Shown here: positions 22,953 to 34,561 of the stretch, one piece after another | Numbering within the stretch: position 1 is the first letter of the stretch | Layout of the letters: each line of letters starts with the position of its first letter | Assembly (NCBI GenBank): GCA_027924585.1 | Contig: BSBM01000386.1 | Location: forward strand, 7,208,501 to 7,272,500 | Direction of reading: 5' to 3' | Source of the DNA: Larix kaempferi | Lineage: Eukaryota; Streptophyta; Pinopsida; Pinales; Pinaceae | DNA: 64,000 nucleotides | The notes under the pieces: generated by a model | Told to the model about the DNA's origin: nothing | What the model saw: only the letters and a program-made list of their open reading frames with translations | Databases searched by the model: none | Translations under genes and position numbers: made by a program

Positions 22953-23061
22953 TCTAACTAAGAATCAATGTTCTAGAACTCCCATTAACACCAAGTATTC
23001 TCAAGATCCAAGATCAAACTCCAACCCTTAGCAACAAAGGCATCCCTTGAAGCCAAATATA

Positions 23062-23073
23062 GATATGATACCA
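23062..23073 (-). promoter_or_regulatory. Primer-binding site of the Copia element
   Basis: On the minus strand TGGTATCATATC abuts the LTR end TTCTTGACA. It resembles the plant tRNA-Met-type primer site TGGTATCAGAGC. Confidence 0.75.
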
Positions 23074-23650
23074 TGTCAAGAATTTAAATACCTTTTACAA
23101 TGATTACGCATAATGATTCTAACATTTAGATATAACAAAATTTAACGATGTCACAAAACAATCACATAATACACAAAAATTGATCATGGAAAAACCTTTA
23201 TAGGGGAAAACCAACAAACTAGTGAGATTTACCGCTCATCTATTAGCAACACTCTTAATTAGTGTTTACAAGAACGATTTACTAGATCACAACAACTCAA
23301 GCATGAATTCAATACATTCTACTTCTTCACTCATTCCAGTACACTTATCTTGTTTCATTACATCATATTTATAAATGCAACATACACACTAGCTTGTGAT
23401 ACCTTAGTTAGTTACAATTAGTTACAACTAACTACTCCATTAATGGCGATCCATAATTTGACTACATGCATGCTTTCATGCTTGTCGACTTCCTTTCGAC
23501 CAATGGTGGTCGTCAATTAGTCGACTATTCTAGTCGTCTAGTCATCCAGATTTCCACCATCTATCGACTTCAATTCCAAACGACTTGTTAGCCAGTTGAC
23601 TATGGGCTTCGACCGTTGATTTCCATGCAAATAATATAACATACCCAACA
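23074..23650 (-). repeat. 5' LTR of the Copia element (577 bp)
   Basis: The left end TGTCAAGAATTT abuts the primer-binding site. The right end is CATACCCAACA, so on the minus strand the LTR reads TGTTGGGTATG to AAATTCTTGACA, a TG...CA pair with matching inverted ends. No second copy was found to the left of 16.5 kb, so the 3' LTR is lost. Confidence 0.7.
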
Positions 23651-23655
23651 TATGG

Positions 23656-25992
23656 CACATATAAAGAGATTCTGGTAGTGGGTTTGGAGGGAAATAAACC
23701 TTGAACTAGAATGAAAAAGGGTGTTAGTGTAAAAAAAACAATATGTGTAAGACTCAACGAGCATTAAATGCAAGTACAAATTGCATTGTGATAACAGAGG
23801 ATATGAGTGTGTGGTCTAACAATAAATTGGGGGAGTTCATTCCAAGTTTTATCATCATTGTTAGTAATAGCAACATTCTTATGGTAGTTAATAATCGTGC
23901 ATTAGTCATCATTTAGTTTTATGCTTAAATATCAACAATTATTGTCTAATTTAGCATCATGCATATTAGTGGCTATTGGATTGAACTCCTTCAATACTCT
24001 TTTCTTACTTTAGTTTGCGTGAATTGTATTTTGATACGAGGAATTCAAAGTGTGGCATCTAGTTACCATACTTTGTGGAACATCTTCTAAAAAAATCATC
24101 AGTGAAGAATAATAAAGAGTCAACTCGAAATGCAACAAGAGAGAGGTTAACGAGGCTAGGTGAACAAATCATATTGAGTGTCTTCATAAATATTTCACAT
24201 TGCACTATGATAAATCTCACTACACTCATTATTTATAAGGTGAAAATTGATGTTGTAACACAAATCTCTCCTTTGTCAAGGTCTCCAAGCCATAGCTCCA
24301 TGGTGATATGTTAGCCTACAATGCATAGTTGTGACAAAGGGTCATTTATTAGCCTTAGTGTTAGTGGAGGTTCGCTCATGTGTTCAACTCCCTACTCTAT
24401 CATGGCTACTACATAATCTAAATAAGGTGATTATTATGCCTATTAGTTGGTAGGCATAAGAATCCAATTGATAACTAACCTAGATAATGCCACTAATAGG
24501 TATTTTTTCCTCTATAATAGCCTCCCCTTCAATGGTTTCGCAATCTACATGGAGAGGGGGAAGGAAAAATATTGTAATGGGAATGCCAACATTCAATGTG
24601 CCCTCTATGCAAAAAAAACCTTCTTAGTAGTAGCAATAGTGGAGTGGGCAATGAAGAGAACCCAATGATATCGTTCCTCTTATTAGGGTACAATAGCAAC
24701 AACCCAATGCTTTCATCTTCAAGGGTAAATTACCAACAAATTCGTCTAAACATGGTGCCATCATCCATTGTCAGGAATAACACCTAACATTTAGGATGTT
24801 GTAACAATGGATCCAAGACCATTGCAAGAATGGTGGCCTAATAATTTGATAGGTAGTCCAAATTGGAACCACATCAATAAGGAAAAATATTGATGGTGAT
24901 GATTAAGCTAACTAGGCATTCCTCAAAAGATTAAGTGACACCTACTCTTTCTCTTATCTCTTTGAATAGAATCGTTCTAAACAAGAAGCAAGAAAAATGA
25001 AAGAATAGTAACCTGAATTGCCTCCTTTTTCAATGCCTCTAATGCACTACAAGTAACAAACATGGAATCACCAACATAATCTCTAACCCTGACAAAGACC
25101 TGGAGGATGGTTTTGAACAACATTGGTATAGACAAATCATGGCTTCCTTACATGCTTAATCATTCTTGCATGATTAATGGCATTTTCAAGCCTTCCAAAA
25201 ACCTATTCCAAATCCTCACATTCCTTTGATTTCAATACAACTTTGAATAAGATATCAAATTTTGGGGAAGACATAACTTTCTAGGACAAGGTTAGTGCCC
25301 CAAGAAAATGGGAAGAATCAATTTTCCAAAAAGAATGTTATTGTGATCACAAGTTTGGGAAGAGTTAGCTTCCAAAAAAATTAGTTTTACATAAATAAAT
25401 AAAAATTACATTAAGTGTATTATACAAAACTAAACCAATGAATTCACTTAAAACTTTAAGAGATTGAGAAAAATTGAGATGAGCAAATGTATAATGTAGA
25501 AGGTTCAAATGGAGAGACAAAAGTTCATTCATTAAATATTCTCTCTAATGGTGGAGATCAAAGTATTGGGGAGGGGGTTAGAAGTATGAAATTACAACAT
25601 TCTCACTTGTCTTCAATTACTCACTCACGTAGAACATTACTTCTCAACCACCAAAGGGTATTTCAAATCAATTAATGATTTCATATCATGCCCTTACCAT
25701 GACTAGGGACCTAATTACCCCAATGCCACTTTGTCCTTCTCACATTTTTTATTACAGTTGTTATATATCCTTTTAAAAAATTCCGATATACATTTCTTTT
25801 TCCATAAAAAAAAAAAAGTTATTATTAGTTTTAACTATAAAATTAGAAAGCATTAAAAAATTTAACTATTTTCCAATTGTAATTTTATATGGATCTTTTT
25901 GGAAAAAAAAGTTTGGAATTGAACCATTAAATGTCAACATATCAACGCAATTGAAACCATTACACTGGAAAAAGTGTCAAAGTCTTGCATTA
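23656..25992. other. About 2.3 kb without a recognisable gene
   Basis: AT-rich sequence with short unsupported frames and A/T runs near 25800-25910. No element motif was seen. Confidence 0.5.
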
Positions 25993-26258
25993 CCTTGGTA
26001 GAGGGAGAGAAGGAAAGGAATAGAAAATGAAGAGGGGGATAAGGAATACGATAAAGAGGAAAAAGAAGAAGGGGGAGGGAGAGGGAGAAGAAAAAGAAGA
26101 GGAGAGGGGAAGAAAAAGGGAGGGGAGAATAAAAAAGTAGGAGGGGGAAATAAAAAGAGGGAGGCAACAAGGAAGTGGTAGAGGGAGAGGAAGAGGGAGA
26201 GGGAGAGATGAAGAGGGAGAGAGGAAGAAGAAGGAGAGGAGAGGAGAAAGAGAGTGTG
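25993..26258. repeat. Polypurine (G/A) low-complexity tract
   Basis: About 265 bases are almost entirely G and A on the plus strand (GAGGGAGAG, GAAGAGG, GGAGAAG motifs). Minus-strand frames here give only Ser/Pro/Leu/Phe-rich peptides and are artefacts of composition. From 26259 to 27385 the DNA is anonymous, with no gene seen. Confidence 0.85.
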
Positions 26259-27385
26259 TCGAGGAAAATCTTCTAATGGATATGGGTTGGAGCCATCACA
26301 TAGACGTTTCCTATAAAGCAACTTTAAACAATTCTTTCAAGAAAGCAATCAAGAACATATTTACAACTAACTAGGAATTTAGCCTAAGAGATCAAGGGTC
26401 TACCTGTAATCCCGCGGCTGTATAAGATCCCTTCTTTCAATCTCTAATCCAAATGTGTTCATGAGAACCTACAATCACAAGGAAACCATAACAAAAATAT
26501 AATAGCTACAAATATAAAAGAATTAATTGCAAATCAAATGCATTAAATTATCAAGATTAGGTAAACAAGAATTTAACACATTATAGGACAGGAAAGAAAT
26601 CTCTTTATATAATAAAAACAAGAATATACATTAATGATATCACCTACTCTTAGTTGCAGCAATGTTCTGAACCAGAATCTGAGTTCCTCCGCCTGGACCA
26701 TACACATGCACAACTCCTTCATGCTCCACACAAAACAAGCCAAGAAGGAATTGGGGTACTTCTTAATTACATTCTCCCTTGTTTCTTCAAGCATAAGTAT
26801 GTAAATGGAAGGATCTAGCAACATCTTATCAAGAAGGTTTAGTCCCCTACAATAACACTAACAGATTATTCAAACGATGGAGGAAAAAATGGCAAAAGAG
26901 CTAATGCTCTACATAATAGAAAAATATCAGTGGAAGCAATACTAGAAGTGGCTCAAGGACTTGTAGGATCAACTCCAAAAGTTGGCAGAAGAAAAGCACA
27001 TGATGTGCTCATTAGCCTAGGACTTATTGGGGTGCAGGGGACATTCCCTTGTGTATGCTTTATTCCGGCAAGAACAATTTATCTTCTTTAAACTCTTGGT
27101 TATATCTAATGACATGCCTTACCAATTTTCTAATTCCAAGTCATTTTTGAAAGCCTTATATGATAGTGATGTGATTACACAACATTTTTTGTGCGAACTA
27201 TATTTTCATGAGTTCGTTTTTCCTCATGAGAGGAAGTCCAATCCAATGCCCTACATAGGAGCTCTTAAACTTCGAGCCTCTATACCATACCTCCTTCATT
27301 AGATCAAATGAAAATTATCCCAAGAAACTATGAAGAAGAATCATACTGAATGTGAGTTGATAATCAGGGATAATCTGCTAACGCG

Positions 27386-27905
27386 TGTTAGAAAAACAGG
27401 ATCGCAGAGCAATAACAATAAACAGAAATGCAAATATAATCACACATACACATTACAAGAGAGACACAGATATATCGTGGTTCACCCAACTTGGGCTACA
27501 TCCACACTGAATTTGCCAGTCCTTATTATTATTACCGTCCAGCAAGTCGAAGGGATACAACCTGCAGCACAAGCGATGCACTTCCTCTTCTCTGTTTCAC
27601 AGTCTCTCTCCTGATCTCAGAGATCTTTACAATGCATAAAACCTAATACATCAACAACCCTAGCCGTATTACAATGTCTTTCTTTTATAAGGGAAATACA
27701 ATGGGAAAATACCACGGCATACCCAAAACCATGGGCCCGCAAAACAGCTGGCGAAAACAGCCCCAAAAATTTTCTTCGGGGGCGCTGCCCCCAGACCCCC
27801 TGGAACCCCGTGGGGGGGGCGATGCCCCCCCACACCCCCCGCTGGGGTGAGTGTACAGTCCACCTACACATCATATAGAACTGGGGTACAAACACGGCTA
27901 ATACA
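27386..27905 (-). repeat. LTR-like segment (520 bp) with GC-rich inverted repeats
   Basis: It is bounded by TGTTAGAAAAACAGG and CACGGCTAATACA, so on the minus strand it runs TGTATTAGCC to CTAACA. It contains the phrase ATCGTGGTTCACCCAACTTG followed by GGGCTACATCCAC, a stretch common in plant LTRs. It also holds a strongly GC-rich part (27771-27846) with G and C runs that can fold back. No target duplication, partner LTR or primer site was found. Solo LTR or element relic. Confidence 0.5.
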
Positions 27906-29229
27906 ATATCATCTATGAGACTAGAAGATCTAGCTCCACAACCAACAACGCAGTCAACCTCATCAGAGCTCAAGCTCCAATTTTCAACTCTCTTGAAATT
28001 TTGAGACTAGTTGTGAACATTCAAGCACAGGTGTTGTCCCAATGCGTCAATTGTATCGACAACCATGCACCTAAATCCCTATAGGGAAGCCAACAGAGAT
28101 GGGAAATGTCCACTTTAGAAATTAAAAAGAGGAAGGCCTTTGGCCATCCAAACTTTAGAAGGTCCATAAGGACCTTAAACAAGTATATATAGTGCATCGA
28201 GCAAAGAGGGTCCAAATGGATTGGTTTAAAATTTCATTTCTCTTTGATTTGGTTTCCTGTACAAAAGTATCGACCTTCATATGAATTATCATGGAAAACT
28301 ATACTGATTTCATGTTAACATACCTTTTAAAATCCTGATTTGGAGATTGTCATATTGATCGACCTTTCTCCCTAATGTAACTCCAAAATTTTTGCACCTA
28401 TGACTCTAAAATTGAAATAATTTGGTTTGTCTTCTTTCCAACTTCAACAATAGAAATCAATTTAGATCTCTCTAGTTTCGTAGAAAACTATTCTATCAAG
28501 AATAGATGTTAGAGACTAGTTAAAAACCCTAACTTCCACGATATGTATCTCCAAAAGTATAGTGAACTAGACTTTAAAATTTGGATAAAAATTATTTTCT
28601 ATGTCATCTATACACATTAAAAAAAATCACTAAAAATATCCTAAACAACAAAAATGGCAAGATGACTCATTTGAAGGAGTCAAATCCAAGGATCGTCCAC
28701 TCATATACCAAATGTTATGTACCAAATATTTAATATATAATAATAAACCAAGTACATACGATAAATACACTATGTGAATGTGGAGAACAACTTCTAAAGA
28801 GATAAAAGAGATTAACTACACAATAAATCCCTATAAAGTAGAACCTATATCAAATAGCCCAAGCACAACCAGATAACCAAATCGTATATTCATATGTTCA
28901 TATCTCAATAATGACTATATTGACCTCTATATATAACTATTATCTCTCATTGCCCATGTGAGCCCTATATTAAGCTGACCCCCTATTATATATACATTTA
29001 ACCTTGTAAATGCTCCCTTTGGGGTGATATCAGATTGACCTAGATTCTAATTAACATCAAGTACCAATCAACATCAACACCTTGAAAACAAGCTTTAAGA
29101 CAATGTAGGAGGGCTTATATGAATGATTGATTAAGCTTGTTAACCATAACATCTTCCATGCATCTAATAAATGACTTTCTTGAACTTGTTATTATCATGT
29201 TCATAATTGTTTACTTATAGGGCATGCTA
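27906..29229. other. No gene seen
   Basis: AT-rich sequence without motifs I can name. Part of it (28700-29050) has the look of decayed LTR-type DNA, but no ends could be defined. Confidence 0.4.
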
Positions 29230-29545
29230 TTTTTTTAGATATAGGGGAGTTGGAAACAAGTTGATATTACTTGGGCAAGACCCAAGTTCAAATATGCATG
29301 GGTGCCACTATAAACCCTAGGCCAGTTTCCAGAATCCTATAAACCAACACCTGGCATGAAACTCATTAATCAATCTAGGGTCGGGACGTCTTGAGACACA
29401 TGTGACAAGCATCGCTATCTTATGGTCGCCTACCCTTCCAATTGATCCATAATGGACTACATGTCCTTAGTGGGGATTGAACTTGAGAGGGGAGGGGTTT
29501 AGTCCTTCCTAGCTACCACTTGGGATACTACCCTTGAACATATTT
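29230..29545 (-). mobile_element. tRNA-derived SINE (family A), diverged
   Basis: On the minus strand an A-box-like AAGTGGTAGCTAGG (near 29520) and a B box AGTTCAATCCCC (near 29480) head a body. The body shares GTCGCCTACCCTTC, GGGACGTC.TGAGAC and the GTTCAAAT...TGCCACTATAA block with the SINEs at 17.8 and 55.3 kb. The T run at 29231-29237 marks the tail. The flanks do not show a clear target duplication, consistent with age. Confidence 0.7.
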
Positions 29546-30654
29546 AGATGCCATACTATTGATGAAAATTGAGAGAAATATTTATAGAGTATTCAACAAG
29601 ACTTGGACACCTTTTGACAACATAAACTGAATCCTAGCTACTTAGGGAAGTGTTCATTTCCAATGTAAATATTCAATATTTGGGTTATATCATTAATGAA
29701 AATAGGGTCTGTGTCAGCTCCAACAATATCCAATTTATTTGAGATTGGCATAAACTATATACCATGACATAGCTATGCAAACTTATTTGAGCTTTTCAAT
29801 CTTTACTAGTCAGTTATACTTAGATTTTATCATGTTTCGTGGCCTCTAAACTAAGTATTCGGAGGGGATAATGAAAAACTTACCTTCTTCCAGTCCAACA
29901 AATAGTAAAAATCCTTCAACAATCTCAAGAAGAGATTGTTTTCTACACTAGTTTTTGGCAACTCTTGACTTGATCCACCCCTTCAATATTCAAACCAACA
30001 CACCATATTATGTGATTTGTGGCCCAAATTTGCTCTTTTTGCACTTGTGTTAATGGCTAGGACTTTAGTTTAACACAAGATCAATTATTGCCAAAGTCTT
30101 GATAACTACACTAGGCCCACAATTATGTCAATTCCAACAAACCTATGCCACCATAGTGACAACTCAACTTGCCATGACAATGTCATCACACAACTAAGTA
30201 AACCCACGCATAAAAAGAAGTGGATGATCAAAATTGACCAAGTCATCATAGAAACCACACAAGTAGTTATAAATTCTAATTCAATTAGCAAGAATAAGAG
30301 ATAACCAACATAAAAATGTGGAACTTGGTAGTGATCAACCTTGTACAATATGCCAAAAATAACCATCATGAACTACCTTTGATGTAGAAATAATGATATA
30401 TTATTGTACAAACATGTATTGTAGTTTATTTCTATTTCTTTTGGAAAAAATAATCCCATATATTCTTATTCATGTTGTACCACAAGAAGTTGTCAACAAC
30501 TAGCTCTCACAACACTATTACCACCATATAGTCATAAATATTATATTAACAACACAATACACAACAATTAATTGAACTTTACATAACATGTCTCTTATAT
30601 CATGTGAATTTGGTTTGGAATGTTCTTAGATATTATTGTTTTTTACATTAATAA
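29546..30654. other. No gene seen
   Basis: Short frames only, AT-rich; no element motif recognised. Confidence 0.45.
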
Positions 30655-30722
30655 TAACATAGATAAGTGTATTAAGATAACTCACCCATAACATAGATAA
30701 GTGTATTAAGATAACTCACCCA
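30655..30722. repeat. Tandem duplication, about 33-bp unit
   Basis: CATAACATAGATAAGTGTAT continuing to AAGATAACTCACCC occurs twice in direct succession with essentially no change. Confidence 0.9.
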
Positions 30723-30976
30723 AGTTTTGTATTGTATACATGGTTTATGTCTGTATACACAATCAATGTGAATTAAACTTGGCATGGATAGAGCATAAAT
30801 TTGTATCATTTTACGTATAACAAATACCTTACAAATTTCCAAAACTGTTTTTCCCAACAAAAGGTATAACACGAGCTCATGCTATATCATTTAAAAATAC
30901 AAAACAAAGCCATGCAATTTTAAAATGCAAAAGGCTAGAAGAAGAATGGAATCCATTCAATCAATAACAATCAAGC

Positions 30977-31020
30977 ATAGTTTTTTCTTGGGTCATCACT
31001 TGCATCTGTTCAAAACATGT
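30977..31020. repeat. 44-bp copy of the segment at 21279-21322
   Basis: The stretch ending TCATCACTTGCATCTGTTCA then AAACATGT is shared almost exactly with 21279-21322; only the length of a T run differs. The flanks are unrelated. Confidence 0.85.
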
Positions 31021-31088
31021 GGGGCTTTATTTTGTTTCTTTGATCTGAGTGCATGGAACATCTCCTCTCATTGCCTTTTTCTTTAGAC

Positions 31089-31610
31089 AAGTTAAGAAGG
31101 AATTTAATGGTGTTGACAAGGATATATAAACTATATGTGTCAATCATTAGTAGAACCTATGAGTAAAGTAAAGTTATATGTCGATTCATTAATGAGTGAT
31201 GTGTTCAATATGTTGGGAATGACTTGTTAAATATGTTTGGATTTTTCCTTTAAACCAATCATGAAGGAATTTAATGGTGTTGACAAGGATATAGAAATTA
31301 TGTGTCAATTAATAATAGAACTCAAAACTTACAAACAAAGTTGGGTCACTTCACTGATTGATTTTTAGTATTTAAATATTATAATGTTTTAATTAATTTT
31401 TTAGTATATTAAATATATATGTAAAATTTATAAAGTTGAATATATATATTTTTATTATTTAATCTATTTTTTAAATAAAATACATTAATATATGTTCAAT
31501 TTTTATTGATCTAAGTTTATATTCAATATATGACAAATTTATAAAGTTGAATATATATTTTTATTTAATTTTATTTTTTTAATAAAATACATTAATATAT
31601 TAAAAGAGCA
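31089..31610. repeat. Old direct repeats (about 170-bp and 105-bp spacing)
   Basis: AAGGAATTTAATGGTGTTGA followed by CAAGGATATA occurs at 31089 and 31263. Further right, ATAAAGTTGAATATATAT with a TTTTTATT... AAATACATTAATATAT body occurs at about 31429 and 31539. The sequence is AT-rich and non-coding. Confidence 0.7.
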
Positions 31611-31785
31611 AGTTTCCGGATTATTCACGGTTGGCGTTTTGTCTGTCTGAAGAAGAGACGTTTCAAATCCTTAACTGGATTCATCTTCAGGACAATAATG
31701 GAGAGAAGAGTTGCTCTAGGTGCTAATAAATAGGTTATGCAAGACCGTTCATTTCTACACTGATCTATCTTTTCAAATTCTTATC

Positions 31786-31985
31786 TTATCTTTCCAAATT
31801 CTTGAAAGCGAATGCTAAACATTCTTTTTTCCATAATAATGCAATTAAATCGATAATGATAATGCTAATACAATAATAATGATAAAAATCTTTCAATGAT
31901 AATGCAATGCTAATGCTAATACCATAATAATGATAATAATCCTTCAATAATGCAATAAAATCGATAATGATAATGCTCAAACAAT
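31786..31985. repeat. AT-rich imperfect trinucleotide repeats (AAT/ATG)
   Basis: Runs such as GATAATGATAATGCTAATAC recur in two blocks (31845-31900 and 31910-31985). Minus-strand Ile/Ser-rich frames here are repeat artefacts. From 31986 to 33084 only AT-rich DNA and TA microsatellites (32866-32894 and 32986-33002) are seen. Confidence 0.7.
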
Positions 31986-32868
31986 AATGATAATAATTGC
32001 AAAGTTAAGGTTGAGGTTAACATGAAATCAAGAATTATTAGGGTAAAAAGATTGCTGATGGCATTAATAAGATACCCCAAATTTTTATTAGTCTAAAACT
32101 TTGATTAGACAAATTTTATCGAACAACCAACATTATACAAAATTCAAAAAATTCAAAATTGCAACCAAAATCTAAACAAGTTATATTGAATATATCGAAT
32201 ATATCTTGTGGTTTGGAAGTGCCCATTTTTCAAGGCAAAAAGTTTATCATTACAGTTTTTAGAACTACTCTTTTATAAATACAATATTTTGTATATGCTT
32301 ATGATTCCTACCCAGCTGTCATATTTTTATCCAAGGTGATTTATTTTAACATTGGTGTAGTTATCTTTTTGTGGACACAAAAGCTACTGGATTGTCAATA
32401 ATCTGTGGATGCTATAACTGTTTTTTGCATTGGAGAAATGCTATAAGCTACAGGTTTATGTCTAAAACTACTCTACAGGTTTTTTGAACAGCCATCTACG
32501 TAAAACTAGTTAAGTTTTTTTTGCTTTGAAAGCTCTTTAAAACCTATGAATAATGTGATTTATTATAATAAATAGATTGCTTATTTTTTTCCTTGAAAAA
32601 AAATGTTATATTGAACATTTGACAAGCTGCAAGTGAGATTATGACAGGCTGATGCTATTCTAACCAAAGTTGTCGGTTACCATTCTGACAGAAGTTATGG
32701 CTCGCGGGCTTAGAATTTGACGATGTATTTTTTATGCAACCAAATATTTAACATGCATGATTTGATTTAATAGATAACATGGAACTTCTAAATCAAAAGA
32801 TCATATTTCATTTTAATATGTATTACCATTTTCATAGTTTTAGTATTTTTTATTTTAAAAATTATTAT

Positions 32869-32900
<32 letters not shown>

Positions 32901-33084
32901 CTTTATTTTTATTATGTTGAAGATTTATTTATATAATTACTTTTATAATATTTGTAATTACTATTTTAAGGGAATTTTAATTAAGGATTATATATATATA
33001 TATTACAATTGTGTAATTTATCTATAAAGTTGTTTTTATTGTACAAAGCAACAAGTCTAAAGAGGACAAAATGTTGCGAAGGTC

Positions 33085-34179
33085 TTGGTTGAATTGAACC
33101 TTGCATAAGGTCTATAATCGAAAATTGAAAGAAGTTTCAGGGAAATTCCGCCAGTTTACCCAATCTTTGGACTATTGGAAACTACCCTTTCGTTGTATAA
33201 GTTGTCATGAAGTTGGGAATCTTAGCCGGGACTACAACCTTAATGGTGATGGGTTTGGTCCCAGGAAGAAATGGGTAAAATCCTCATCAGGTGTCAGTGG
33301 GATACCATCTCTGAGAGAGCCCGACAAGCGCACAAACAAACTCTCATATGGATCTCTGGTTTGGTAAAATATTTCATTGAAGGATTGTTTGGAGAAGCAA
33401 TCGGTTGTCGAGTTTACATCTCATTAGAATGCGGCCTTGAAGCATGAGTTATGAGTAAGAACTTTCCCTCGGACTCTTCACCCTCGATTGTTCAAGTTCC
33501 CTTGTTTGTCGAGGAAGCAATTTCGGAGGTGTAGTCTAAATAAATATTCTACGTTTTCAATTTGTTTTTAGTATATTTTCCGTCTTATTTTGTTCGGAGT
33601 CCAGTTGGAAATCTTTAAAAAATCATAGAATCACATAGATTAGCTATGGAAATTGCATAATTTGTCGCCATGGGGGTATTTGAAGGTGTTGAATCTATTT
33701 ATGGAATCAAAAACACAATTTAAAAACTTCCAATTTAGATTTTACTGGAATTTTTTTACCGAATTCCCACCAAAACCCATAGTAAAGTCCAAAACATAGA
33801 ATAAATAGACTACTCCATTTCGGGGTCCTCTCTCTTGCACGACTGGGCCAAAGTGACCTCGGCAGAAGCTGCTCTTGCTCTTTCGCTCAACCCTAGAGGT
33901 GTTAATAGCTTAGATTCCTTGGATTCTTCTTGCTTTCTAAAGAACGCCCCCCCTATCCTTTCAAACTACCATCTTAGATCCAAAGATCTAAAGAATGTTA
34001 ATAAATTTGAGACTATGGAAGGAGGTCTAGCCTTGAATCTGACACCTCCCACACAACTTGGACAGAAATCCCACATCACCAAGGCAAAGAGAAAAGCTTC
34101 ACATGAATTCATGGATGGGAATCAACTTACAATAGACCGGGCCCTTAGAGCAAAGCCCTTACCAAGGGGTTCAAAATGA
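33085..34179 (+). pseudogene. L1 ORF1, 5'-truncated, with decayed zinc knuckle
   Basis: The frame near 33100-33367 ends a DUF4283-type region and holds LPFRCISCHEVGNLSRDY, a CCHC knuckle whose His and last Cys have become Asn and Tyr. After frame changes, the C-terminal part at 33835-34179 ends PRGSK and stops with TGA at 34177-34179. The stop overlaps the ORF2 ATG by the tetranucleotide ATGA. The same junction occurs in the LINE at 56-63 kb. Confidence 0.75.
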
Positions 34180-34561
34180 TGGTTCTCTCACTAAATGTCC
34201 ACGGGGTCGGCATGCCTGTAAGCAACTAGCCCTCCATCTCTTATTCTCAACATATCACCTTGATGTCATTTTTTGCAAGAAACCATGTGTCTGGGTGCTC
34301 AAGCCATCGATTTCTCGTTAATGATGTTAAAAGGCTGGAAGTTTTGGGCTCTTGATGCAAATGGGAAATCTGGGGGCATCATTTTTGCAATGAGTTCCAA
34401 TTTTAATGTTTGTTCCTCGCATTTTCTTCCTACAGGTATTGTATTGGACCTAGAATCCTAGGAGCTTGGAAAAGCTCTGTGGCTCAAAAATTTATATGGC
34501 CCATATTCTAACAAAATGTGTTTTGGGGAAGACCTGAAAGCCCGGGATGCTCTAGCAAGGC
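34176..34561 (+). pseudogene. L1 ORF2 endonuclease, first part
   Basis: ATG at 34176 begins MMVLSLNVHGVG, the usual start of the apurinic-type endonuclease. A shifted frame from 34270 has MQETMC (QET motif) and then KSGGIIFAM; LYGPYSNK (NxYGPY-type motif) lies at about 34494. The frame is cut at 34561 by the LTR element and resumes at 41216 with NILGGDLNLT. Confidence 0.8.
34557..34561. repeat. Probable 5-bp target duplication, left copy
   Basis: AAGGC precedes the 5' LTR; AGGGC follows the 3' LTR at 41211-41215, a one-base mismatch. The position is supported by the LINE reading order resuming right after it. Confidence 0.65.

Larger units (their letters stand above)
16540..23650 (-). mobile_element. 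Copia LTR retrotransposon, 3' truncated and split by an insertion
   Basis: A minus-strand Copia element keeps its 5' LTR (23074-23650), primer-binding site (23062-23073), gag, protease and the first part of integrase (22952-21323). After about 3.8 kb of foreign sequence, the integrase-RT linker and RT continue (17530-16560). RNase H and the 3' LTR are absent. The order gag-PR-IN-RT defines Copia. The insert (about 17531-21322) carries plus-strand orphan ORFs and a SINE. Confidence 0.75.

Noticed and set aside
24075-24668. Plus-strand ORFs of 73-79 codons
   Set aside because: They are short, have no motif and no supporting context, and are at the length expected by chance in AT-rich DNA.
25934-26321. 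Overlapping minus-strand ORFs rich in Ser, Pro, Leu and Phe
   Set aside because: They are translations of a G/A polypurine tract.
27617-27973. 118- and 64-codon minus-strand ORFs
   Set aside because: They cross the GC-rich hairpin block of an LTR; composition explains the openness and no motif is present.
31786-31980. 64-codon Ile/Ser-rich ORF
   Set aside because: It is a translation of AAT/ATG simple repeats.
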